A DNA stretch of 18,315 bases from Nitrospirota bacterium (GTDB lineage Bacteria; Nitrospirota; Thermodesulfovibrionia; Thermodesulfovibrionales; UBA1546), in NCBI GenBank assembly GCA_004298625.1, contig SCSY01000063.1:1-18315 (forward strand). Direction: 5' to 3'. Position 1 is the stretch's first letter; each line of letters starts with the position of its first letter. Shown piece by piece: positions 6,909 through 12,537 of the stretch. The notes below the pieces were generated by a model. That model worked only from the letters and a program-made list of their open reading frames with translations, did not search any database and had not been told where the DNA came from. The position numbers and the translations under genes were made by a program.

Positions 6909-6977
6909 ATTAAAAAATTTAATCTATAAATCACAATTATTTATCAGCCTAAACTTATAGATTAAACCTTAATTTGA
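6905..6977. repeat. Large AT-rich inverted repeat between tusA and dsrA
   Basis: TTTAATCTATAA (6918-6929) has its exact reverse complement at 6955-6966. Pairing continues after a short asymmetric internal loop with TCAAATTAA (6905-6913) against TTAATTTGA (6969-6977). That is 21 paired positions in all around a 25-nt loop. It fills the spacer, beginning 4 nt after the tusA stop and reaching the dsr -35. A nested ATAAAT (6926-6931) / ATTTAT (6939-6944) pair offers an alternative fold. It could be an operator pair, a cruciform, or a 3'-end structure of tusA mRNA. Confidence 0.75.
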
Positions 6978-6980
6978 AGA

Positions 6981-7220
6981 TCAAACAATCTTTTTTATGT
7001 AATACAGAAATTCCCCTTTCTCCTCGCGCATCTCGAGCAGCTCATTGCCTGTGCGTTTTAAAAGGGCAGGGATATCGGCCTTTGTGCCGGCGTCTGTTGC
7101 TTCAACAAAAAGTATCTGCCCGGGTTCCATTGAGTCCATGGCCTTTTTGACTTTTATCACAGGCATGGGACAGTTAAGGCCCTTACAGTTAAGGGTTACG
7201 TCAGGTTTTATGTCGGACAT
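6981..7220 (-). CDS. tusA: TusA-family sulfur carrier protein
   Basis: A 79-aa protein with the family signature CKGLNCPMPVIKVKKAM. Cys17 of the CPxP motif is the expected persulfide-carrying residue, and Cys12 is an additional cysteine close by. TusA-like proteins pass sulfane sulfur between enzymes and occur near dsr and hdr genes in sulfur-metabolising prokaryotes. Its position directly upstream of dsrA on the same strand points to a role in dissimilatory sulfur metabolism rather than only tRNA thiolation. Start ATG 7218-7220 follows AAGGAGG (7227-7233) with a 6-nt spacer. It may be co-transcribed with dsr, or separated from it by the inverted repeat. Confidence 0.93.
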   Translation of the reverse strand: MSDIKPDVTLNCKGLNCPMPVIKVKKAMDSMEPGQILFVEATDAGTKADIPALLKRTGNELLEMREEKGEFLYYIKKIV

Positions 7221-7241
7221 GTCGCACCTCCTTAAGTTTAC

Positions 7242-7287
7242 GCCTATAGGCTGATTCAGTATGCCTCATGAGGAGTCTTTTTGTCCA
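7242..7287 (-). promoter_or_regulatory. Predicted tusA promoter with two 10-bp palindromes
   Basis: On the minus strand TGGACA (7282-7287) and CATACT (7258-7263) are 18 nt apart. CCTCATGAGG (7264-7273) is a perfect palindrome inside the spacer, and GCCTATAGGC (7242-7251) is another near the expected transcription start. Both are placed where a repressor or activator could act. The hexamers are moderate matches. Confidence 0.4.
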
Positions 7288-7342
7288 TAAGAAAAAGAGG
7301 TGCGGAGTTCCCCCGATAACGTTATGTTTATAAGCCGAAGGG

Positions 7343-7372
7343 TTGACTTAGGCTTAAATTCTCAGATAAGAT
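7343..7372 (+). promoter_or_regulatory. Predicted promoter of the rpiB-glyA-nrdR-lsrF operon
   Basis: TTGACT (7343-7348) is followed after 18 nt by TAAGAT (7367-7372), just upstream of the rpiB ribosome binding site GGAG (7381-7384). The -10 is a weak match, and the implied 5' UTR would be very short (about 10 nt). The region 7289-7342 contains no other obvious element. Confidence 0.35.
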
Positions 7373-7389
7373 ACATTTCCGGAGCAAAG

Positions 7390-7848
7390 ATGAAAATAGC
7401 TATTGGCAGTGACCATGCCGGCATAGATCTCAAAAAAGAACTTGTCTCTCTCCTTGGCGAGATGAAGATAGAGTGCCTTGATCTCGGCACAAACGGCCCC
7501 CAGTCTGTTGATTATCCGGATTTTGGAGAACGGGTTTCCAGGGATGTATCAGAAGGAAAAGTGGACAGGGGCATATTGATTTGCGGGACGGGCATCGGCA
7601 TGTCAATTGTCGCAAATAAAATTCCCAACATAAGGGCGTCTCTCTGCAATGACCTGTTCACGGCAAAGATGAGCAGGCTTCACAATGATGCAAATGTCCT
7701 TGTTATAGGTGGAAGGATCGTCGGCAGGGACCTTGCAAAAGAGATTGTGAGGACGTGGTTGAGCACGGAATTTGAAGGCGGCAGACACTCCAATCGCCTT
7801 AATAAGATAAAACTGATAGAGGAACGATTTATAAAACATGGACTTTGA
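7390..7848 (+). CDS. rpiB: Ribose-5-phosphate isomerase B
   Basis: A 152-aa RpiB/LacAB-type isomerase interconverting ribose 5-phosphate and ribulose 5-phosphate. The N-terminus MKIAIGSDHAGIDLK is the family signature. Cys65 in GILICGTGIGMS and His98 in RLHNDANVL match the catalytic Cys66 and His99 of E. coli RpiB, and GRH near the C-terminus binds phosphate. The open frame extends 30 codons further upstream, but that part is not family-like; ATG 7390 has GGAG (7381-7384) at 5 nt and gives the standard length. The 3' end overlaps glyA by 11 nt, implying translational coupling. Confidence 0.95.
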   Translation: MKIAIGSDHAGIDLKKELVSLLGEMKIECLDLGTNGPQSVDYPDFGERVSRDVSEGKVDRGILICGTGIGMSIVANKIPNIRASLCNDLFTAKMSRLHNDANVLVIGGRIVGRDLAKEIVRTWLSTEFEGGRHSNRLNKIKLIEERFIKHGL

Positions 7849-9076
7849 AAAACTCAAGCTCTCCGACCCTGACATTTATTCAGCGATTAAGAAAGAGATA
7901 GAAAGAGAAAGAGGTAAAATACTCCTCATAGCATCGGAGAACTATGCGAGCCAGGCTGTTCTCGAGGCTCAGGGCTCCATATTTACCAACAAATATGCCG
8001 AAGGTTATCCGAATAAACGGTATTACGGAGGGTGTGAATATGCGGATGCCGTCGAGCTCCTTGCGATAGAGCGGGCCAAAGAGCTTTTCGGAGCAGAACA
8101 TATAAATGTTCAGCCTCATTCAGGCAGCCAGGCCAATATGGCCGTTTATTTTGCATTCCTTAAGCCCGGAGATACTATTCTCGGAATGAACCTGAGCCAC
8201 GGCGGACATCTTTCGCACGGCGCGTCTGTGAATTTTTCAGGGATGCTTTATAAAAATATTTCTTATGGAGTTAATAAAGAAAGCGGCTACATTGATTACT
8301 ATGAGGTGCAGAGGCTTGCAAGAGAAAACAAGCCGAAGATGATCCTCGTCGGCGCAAGCGCTTATTCAAGGACCTTGGACTTCAAGGCGTTCTCGGAAAT
8401 TTCAAAAGAAGTTGGCGCATATCTCATGGCAGATATAGCTCACATCGCAGGGCTTGTATCCGCGGGTCTTCATCCTTCTCCTGTGCCTTATGCTGATTTC
8501 GTAACGACAACAACCCATAAGACGCTCAGGGGCCCGAGGGGCGGCATGATAATGTGCAGATCGCAATATGCAAAGGCGATTGACAAGATGATATTCCCGG
8601 GAATTCAGGGCGGACCTCTGGTTCATGTGATCGCTGCAAAGGCAGTTGCTTTTAAAGAGGCGTTGAACAGGGAATTCAAGGATTATCAGCAGAGGGTGAT
8701 AAATAATGCAAAAAGACTTGCTGAGGAACTTACAAAACTGGGATTTAAGATAATATCTGGAGGAACGGACAATCACCTTATGCTTGTTGATCTTACGACA
8801 AAGGGTATAACCGGAAAAGAGGCTGAGGAGGCGCTTGATAAGGCAGGCATCACAGTGAATAAGAACTCTATCCCCTATGATGAGCGCACTCCTGCAGTAA
8901 CAAGCGGTATGAGGCTCGGCACCCCATCTGTTACTACAAGGGGGATGGGTGAACCTGAGATGGTGGAGATAGCCGAGATTATATCTGAGGTGTTGAAAAA
9001 TCATGCGAGTGAGGAAAAGCTCGGAGGGCTTAAGCAGAGGGCGGAAAATATCTGCAAGAGATTTCCGATATATTAA
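7838..9076 (+). CDS. glyA: Serine hydroxymethyltransferase
   Basis: A 412-aa PLP enzyme converting serine and tetrahydrofolate to glycine and 5,10-methylene-tetrahydrofolate. Lys228 in TTTTHKTLRGPRGG is the Schiff-base lysine. Other hallmarks are ENYASQAVLEAQGS, NKYAEGYPNKRYYGG, HSGSQAN and the MADIAHIAGLV region that contacts PLP. Length is normal for bacterial GlyA. The ATG lies inside the end of rpiB; GAGGAA upstream is somewhat distant, so coupling to rpiB translation is likely. The rpiB-glyA-nrdR order is common in several bacterial phyla. Confidence 0.98.
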   Translation: MDFEKLKLSDPDIYSAIKKEIERERGKILLIASENYASQAVLEAQGSIFTNKYAEGYPNKRYYGGCEYADAVELLAIERAKELFGAEHINVQPHSGSQANMAVYFAFLKPGDTILGMNLSHGGHLSHGASVNFSGMLYKNISYGVNKESGYIDYYEVQRLARENKPKMILVGASAYSRTLDFKAFSEISKEVGAYLMADIAHIAGLVSAGLHPSPVPYADFVTTTTHKTLRGPRGGMIMCRSQYAKAIDKMIFPGIQGGPLVHVIAAKAVAFKEALNREFKDYQQRVINNAKRLAEELTKLGFKIISGGTDNHLMLVDLTTKGITGKEAEEALDKAGITVNKNSIPYDERTPAVTSGMRLGTPSVTTRGMGEPEMVEIAEIISEVLKNHASEEKLGGLKQRAENICKRFPIY

Positions 9077-9083
9077 TTAAGCC

Positions 9084-9110
9084 GATAGCTGACAGCTGTT
9101 AGCTGATAGC
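9084..9110. repeat. AGCTGAY heptad repeat before nrdR
   Basis: The spacer between glyA and nrdR contains three consecutive 7-bp units, AGCTGAC, AGCTGTT and AGCTGAT, plus flanking partial units (GAT before, AGC after). GCTGACAGCTGTTAGC (9088-9103) is also a near-palindrome with G-U compatible mismatches. It ends 7 nt before the nrdR ATG, in the place where a ribosome binding site would be expected. Confidence 0.7.
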
Positions 9111-9117
9111 CAAGAAT

Positions 9118-9582
9118 ATGAAATGTCCTTTTTGCGGGAATATAGAAGATAAAGTCATTGACTCGCGCACGAGCAAGGAAGGCGATGCGATTCGCAGGAG
9201 GCGCGAGTGTCTCAAGTGCGGAAAGCGTTTTACCTCCTATGAGCGCGTCGAAGATTTAGTCCCAATGGTTGTAAAAAAAGACGGCAGGCGGGAGCCTTTT
9301 GACAGGCCCAAGATACTTAAAGGTCTTGAGAAGGCATGTGAAAAAAGACCCGTGAGCGTCGAGTCTCTTGAAGGCATCGTTGATTCCATAGAGAAAAAAC
9401 TTATTAACCTCAGCGTAAAAGAGATACCGAGCACGTGGGTCGGCGAGGAAGTAATGTCTTCTCTCAGGGAACTGGACAAGGTCGCATATGTGAGGTTTGC
9501 CTCTGTTTACAGGCAGTTCAAGGACATCAATGAACTGATGAATGAAGTAAAGACATTATTTGAACATAAAAAAGAAAAATAA
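9118..9582 (+). CDS. nrdR: Transcriptional repressor NrdR
   Basis: A 154-aa regulator of ribonucleotide reductase genes. The N-terminal zinc ribbon has Cys3, Cys6, Cys31 and Cys34 (MKCPFC ... CLKCGKRFTSYE), with SRTSKEGDAIRRRREC between. The ATP-cone domain (about 48-136) starts at VPMVVKKDGRREPFDR and ends near VAYVRFASVYRQF. The protein senses ATP/dATP and binds NrdR boxes upstream of nrd genes, none of which are in this window. No Shine-Dalgarno is visible before ATG 9118; a heptad repeat fills the place. It is followed by the lsrF-like gene after 18 bp. Confidence 0.97.
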   Translation: MKCPFCGNIEDKVIDSRTSKEGDAIRRRRECLKCGKRFTSYERVEDLVPMVVKKDGRREPFDRPKILKGLEKACEKRPVSVESLEGIVDSIEKKLINLSVKEIPSTWVGEEVMSSLRELDKVAYVRFASVYRQFKDINELMNEVKTLFEHKKEK

Positions 9583-9600
9583 ATTTCCAAGGAGGATTCT

Positions 9601-10455
9601 ATGTCTACGCTGGATTGGGGATTGAAAAACCGTCTTTCAAGAATAATTAAAACCGATGGAAAGACCGTGATGCTTGCAGTTGACCACGGATATTTTCTTG
9701 GACCTACATCAGGTCTTGAAGATGCGGAAAAGACCATTAAGCCGTTACTGCCATATGCCGATGCCTTAATGCCCACGAGGGGGATCATCCGCGCCTCGGT
9801 TAATCCTTCAACTGAAACACCAATGGTTCTGAGAGTTTCAGGAGGGAACAGTATCCTTGATGAAGACCTGTCCAATGAAGGCTTGACGGTTTCGATGGAG
9901 GATGCGGTAAGGTTGAATGTAGCGGCAGTGGCCATATCAATTTATGTCGGCTCCCCGAACCAGAAAGAGACGCTTCTTAACATGACAAAACTTATTGACG
10001 AAGGCCTTCGTTATGGCATTCCGGTTTTGGCTGTTACCGCTGTTGGAAAGAGCATGGGGCGCGATGCAAGGTATCTTGCATTAAGCTGTCGTATAGCTGC
10101 GGAGCTCGGCGCTCATTTTGTTAAGACATATTATTGCGAGGGTTTTGAAAAGGTCGTGAAGACATGCCCTGTCCCGATCGTCATGGCAGGGGGAAAAAAA
10201 CTCCCGGAGATGGAAGCGCTTGAACTTACTTACAACGCAATTTCCCGCGGTGCTGCAGGGGTTGATATGGGAAGGAACATCTTCCAGTCGGATTCGCCTG
10301 TTGCGATGATTCAGGCTGTGAGGGCAATTGTCCATGACAATGCAACTCCAAAGAAGGCTTATGAGATTTACAAAGGCATGAAGGCGCGCCTGAAGAGCAA
10401 AAAATCAAAGGTAAAAGGCGTTACTGCAAGCAAGGCGGAGTTGAGCAGGCATTAA
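9601..10455 (+). CDS. lsrF: LsrF/DhnA-type class I aldolase or thiolase
   Basis: A 284-aa TIM-barrel protein of the DeoC/FbaB superfamily. LDWGLKNRLSRI, KTVMLAVDHGYFLGPTSGLE, GGNSILDEDLSNE, FVKTYYCEGFEKVV, CPVPIVMAGGKKLPE and GVDMGRNIFQSDSPVAM are very close to E. coli LsrF as I remember it, the thiolase acting on the phosphorylated AI-2 breakdown product. Lys175 in VKTYY is the likely Schiff-base lysine. No other lsr genes are nearby, and the operon partners are rpiB, glyA and nrdR, so a different aldolase role (fructose-bisphosphate or deoxyheptulosonate-type chemistry) is plausible. Start ATG 9601 has AAGGAGG (9589-9595) at 5 nt. The lysine-rich tail (KSKKSKVKGV) is an extension relative to LsrF. 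Family is firm, substrate is open. Confidence 0.85.
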   Translation: MSTLDWGLKNRLSRIIKTDGKTVMLAVDHGYFLGPTSGLEDAEKTIKPLLPYADALMPTRGIIRASVNPSTETPMVLRVSGGNSILDEDLSNEGLTVSMEDAVRLNVAAVAISIYVGSPNQKETLLNMTKLIDEGLRYGIPVLAVTAVGKSMGRDARYLALSCRIAAELGAHFVKTYYCEGFEKVVKTCPVPIVMAGGKKLPEMEALELTYNAISRGAAGVDMGRNIFQSDSPVAMIQAVRAIVHDNATPKKAYEIYKGMKARLKSKKSKVKGVTASKAELSRH

Positions 10456-10487
10456 TCCTTTGCCATGTTTAATAATAGGGGCCGGGA

Positions 10488-11057
10488 CTATGTAAGCTTC
10501 CCGAACTCCCGCTTGAAATGCTCCGCAGTTTTATCGTCATAGACACAGAACTCAACAATCTCAAGAGAGGTTTTCTGAGTTTTAAGGAAATTTGCCGATT
10601 CTCCAACCAATATCTTTGCGCACCTGTCTTTAGGAAAACCGAATATTCCGGAACTTATCGCAGGCATTGAAACACTTTTTAATCCTTTCAGGGTTGCGAG
10701 CGTCAAAGAGCTAATAACAGCGGTTTTCAGCTTATTGTCCTCGTCGCCCTCACCCATCCTCGGGCCTACGGTATGAATTACAAATTTTGCAAGAAGTTTG
10801 CCGGCAGATGTAATTACTGCCGTGCCGACAGGAGTGTATCCTATCTTATCGCTTTCATCCTGAATCACCTGTCCGCCTTTTCTCACTATAGCTCCTGCAA
10901 CGCCTCCGCCGTGCTGAAGATGAGAGTTTGCAGCATTCACAATCGCATCCACGCCGCGTTCGGTAATGTCGCCTTGAACAAGGCGCAACGTCCTGTTTGA
11001 TATTTTATGTTCTGCTATAAGTTTCACAGGAAGTCGTTCGGTATATAAGCGCTGCAA
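10488..11057 (-). CDS. Macro-domain protein (ADP-ribose-binding hydrolase)
   Basis: Up to 189 aa, essentially a single macro domain. GDITERGVDAIVNAANSHL and HGGGVAGAIVRKGG form the ADP-ribose pocket, HTVGP and PAISSGIFGFP are the further conserved loops, and the remainder forms the closing helices. Proteins of this type bind ADP-ribose, and many remove ADP-ribose or acetyl groups from it. The listed start is a TTG (11055-11057) without a clear ribosome binding site; the GTG 10 codons in (11025-11027) is an alternative. It starts 8 nt after the flavoprotein gene stop, so it is the third gene of the ferredoxin operon. It converges on the lsrF-like gene with a 32-bp gap and no terminator that I can see. 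Confidence 0.92.
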   Translation of the reverse strand: MQRLYTERLPVKLIAEHKISNRTLRLVQGDITERGVDAIVNAANSHLQHGGGVAGAIVRKGGQVIQDESDKIGYTPVGTAVITSAGKLLAKFVIHTVGPRMGEGDEDNKLKTAVISSLTLATLKGLKSVSMPAISSGIFGFPKDRCAKILVGESANFLKTQKTSLEIVEFCVYDDKTAEHFKREFGKLT

Positions 11058-11064
11058 TGTCTAT

Positions 11065-11646
11065 TCATCTGTTTTTTAGCATAACCAGTTCTTTTCCCGA
11101 TGCAAAGGCCTCTTTGAGAGCTGTTGGATGTTCGAGTATAGCGCCCTTTGCATCAACACCGGTAAAACTCAGGGTCTTATGTTCAGGCACGCTGATAGTC
11201 CTGAAAAATGCCTTTGCAGTTGCTTCGGAGCATTGAACCCCGGCATCTTTCTCCCTCCCACCCACAAGCAGCAAAAGTCCCTTTCTCCCATATTGACCCT
11301 CAGGGATTGGTTTCTTGAGCAAATATTTTTCACACCAGAATGCCTGACATCTGTCTATCATTATCTTTGTCTGGGCGCTGAGGCCGAAGAAGAAGATAGG
11401 AGAGGCAAGAATAATCCTGTCGGCGGTCCTTATCACATCGTATATCTGCGCCATCTCATCTTCGGTAATGCAGACGCCTGTTTCATCGCACCCCCCGCAG
11501 TTCCGGCAGGGAGAGATTTTCATGCGACAGAGGTTAAAGACCTGCACTTTAAATCTTGAATCCTCAACCCCTTTTATTGCTTCCTTCATGAGAAGCTCGG
11601 TATTTCCGTCCTTTCGCGGGCTCCCCAAAAATGCAATTATATTCAT
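11065..11646 (-). CDS. Iron-sulfur flavoprotein (Isf-like, NADPH-dependent FMN reductase fold)
   Basis: A 193-aa flavodoxin-like protein. GSPRKDGNTELLM binds the FMN phosphate, and ASPIFFFGLSAQTKIMIDR is the second flavin loop. Between them lies CRNCGGCDETGVC (Cys47, 50, 53, 59), a CX2CX2CX5C motif like the compact [4Fe-4S] site of the methanogen iron-sulfur flavoprotein Isf. Isf proteins take electrons from ferredoxin and reduce small acceptors such as O2 or H2O2; the acceptor here is unknown. The gene is preceded by a ferredoxin gene 8 bp upstream, a natural electron donor. Start ATG 11644-11646 has AGAGG (11651-11655). Confidence 0.92.
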   Translation of the reverse strand: MNIIAFLGSPRKDGNTELLMKEAIKGVEDSRFKVQVFNLCRMKISPCRNCGGCDETGVCITEDEMAQIYDVIRTADRIILASPIFFFGLSAQTKIMIDRCQAFWCEKYLLKKPIPEGQYGRKGLLLLVGGREKDAGVQCSEATAKAFFRTISVPEHKTLSFTGVDAKGAILEHPTALKEAFASGKELVMLKNR

Positions 11647-11654
11647 AATACCTC

Positions 11655-11843
11655 TTATTCTTCGGTAACGCTGATTGCCTGAACAGGACAGATATCCGCT
11701 GCTTCCTCACATTTGCATGTATTGCATTTATCAAGGCCGATAACCCATGCCTTGTCATCCCTAAGCTGGAATACCTCAGGACATACCTCAGTGCAGGCCC
11801 CGCAGCCTACGCATGCATCCCAATCTACGACAGGTTTTACCAT
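11655..11843 (-). CDS. Ferredoxin, single [4Fe-4S] type with extra cysteines
   Basis: A 62-aa ferredoxin. Cys11, 14, 17 (CVGCGAC) and Cys52 (CPVQAI) are the probable cluster ligands; Cys21 and Cys45 fit the disulfide pair seen in Desulfovibrio gigas and Thermotoga monocluster ferredoxins. Two further cysteines, Cys40 and Cys43 (CNTCKC), are unusual and could bind a second centre. The frame is open 26 codons further upstream, but ATG 11841-11843 with GAGGAGG just before it (11851-11860) gives the normal size. It is first in the operon with the Isf-like and macro-domain genes and likely feeds electrons to the flavoprotein. Confidence 0.93.
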   Translation of the reverse strand: MVKPVVDWDACVGCGACTEVCPEVFQLRDDKAWVIGLDKCNTCKCEEAADICPVQAISVTEE

Positions 11844-11890
11844 TAAAATACTTCCTCCTCTTAGTTTTTTTATTCGGACTCCATTGATAA

Positions 11891-11921
11891 ATTTTAACAT
11901 GCCGGATGAAAACAAAGTCAA
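11891..11921 (-). promoter_or_regulatory. Predicted promoter of the ferredoxin operon
   Basis: On the minus strand TTGACT (11916-11921) is followed after 18-19 nt by TTAAAAT (11891-11897), whose TAAAAT hexamer has a TGn extension. Expected start is near 11884, about 40 nt upstream of the ferredoxin ATG. The rest of the gap (11922-11977) holds a direct repeat TATCCGG (11945-11951, 11979-11985) but no clear terminator. Confidence 0.45.
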
Positions 11922-11977
11922 TTATTTGGAACCATGCGGGGTGTTATCCGGGAAGGCTAATGGCTAATACGAAAATT

Positions 11978-12364
11978 CTATCCGGATTTTTTAATATACT
12001 GGATGTTGATTTCGTATGAAACGCTTGCGTGTTCAGAAGAACCGGCAGAGGTTTTCCCTTTGCAGACTAATTTTCCCTTTCCTGATTTCTTGTGACTTTT
12101 AATCAGGTCCGAAATAGCCTTGGTTAAATCAAAACCGCCGTTAACGCAATCTTTAATCATGCATTCCATATTGAAATAGGCATAACTGGCAGGAAGGATA
12201 TTAATGGTGCGCTCCATAAGAACCGGATTTGCTACTTTCTGGTAATATGTCATATTAATTATAATAGATGCAACTTTAGGGAAACGTTCCGAAACCAAGC
12301 CTGCGTCAACCCTGTTTTTTTTGACAAGTTCCATCTTTGCGATATAATCTTGCCTGTGCGCCAT
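11978..12364 (-). CDS. Conserved-looking hypothetical protein, 128 aa
   Basis: I do not recognise a named family. The protein is soluble, with a basic N-terminal helix (IAKMELVKKNRVDAG), a central hydrophobic strand SIIINMTYY, a segment ASYAYFNMECMIKDCVNGGFDL with two cysteines, a lysine/glycine turn KSHKKSGKGKLVCKGK with a third cysteine, and a C-terminal strand ASVSYEINIQYIKKSG. The layout suggests an alpha/beta fold with strand pairs; the cysteines could bind metal but do not form a standard motif. Start ATG 12362-12364 has AAGGAG about 6 nt upstream. It lies between two unrelated operons. The only promoter I see (12472-12501) is upstream of an intrinsic terminator. Confidence 0.8.
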   Translation of the reverse strand: MAHRQDYIAKMELVKKNRVDAGLVSERFPKVASIIINMTYYQKVANPVLMERTINILPASYAYFNMECMIKDCVNGGFDLTKAISDLIKSHKKSGKGKLVCKGKTSAGSSEHASVSYEINIQYIKKSG

Positions 12365-12400
12365 TTTTTCTCCTTCCAGGAAGCATCAGAACCGCTCAAC

Positions 12401-12433
12401 AAAAAAAGCCACAAAGGTAAAAGTCTTTGTGGC
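12401..12433 (-). terminator. Intrinsic terminator / possible attenuator
   Basis: GCCACAAAG (12408-12416) and CTTTGTGGC (12425-12433) form a perfect 9-bp stem with an 8-nt loop. On the minus strand the stem is followed directly by seven Ts (12401-12407). It ends the export operon (permease stop at 12538) and lies 36 nt before the 128-aa gene, inside the leader of any transcript started at the 12472-12501 promoter. Confidence 0.85.
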
Positions 12434-12471
12434 CCTTTGAATATACAAAAACTTCTGAAACTCTGAGTTAA

Positions 12472-12501
12472 AGTATGACATATCGCCTGCCAAAAAGTCA
12501 A
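12472..12501 (-). promoter_or_regulatory. Predicted promoter for the 128-aa gene, upstream of the terminator
   Basis: On the minus strand TTGACT (12496-12501) and CATACT (12472-12477) are separated by 18 nt, with TG two bases before the -10. Transcription from about 12465 would give a leader of about 100 nt that contains the terminator hairpin. The stretch between the terminator and the start codon (12365-12400) contains no -10-like hexamer at proper spacing. Confidence 0.45.
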
Positions 12502-12537
12502 GCCGTGCAATTTTTTTCGGTTACTATTGGTTTGCGC

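Noticed and set aside
6931..6940. TTGTGA half-site of an HcpR/FNR/CRP-like box upstream of dsrA
   Set aside because: Only one half (TCACAA on the plus strand at 6931-6936) is present; the position 6 nt away does not match the other half.
7300..7389. Upstream extension of rpiB by 30 codons
   Set aside because: The extension is not RpiB-like, lacks a ribosome binding site and contains the predicted promoter; ATG 7390 gives the standard length.
8402..9004. Open frame of 200 codons on the minus strand inside glyA
   Set aside because: It lies fully antisense to a confident glyA, has no family-like sequence and is a shadow of the coding frame.
10456..10487. Terminator between the convergent lsrF-like and macro-domain genes
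   Set aside because: The 32-bp gap holds no stem followed by a T-run on either strand.
11844..11921. Upstream extension of the ferredoxin by 26 codons
   Set aside because: The extension covers the ribosome binding site and predicted promoter and is not ferredoxin-like.
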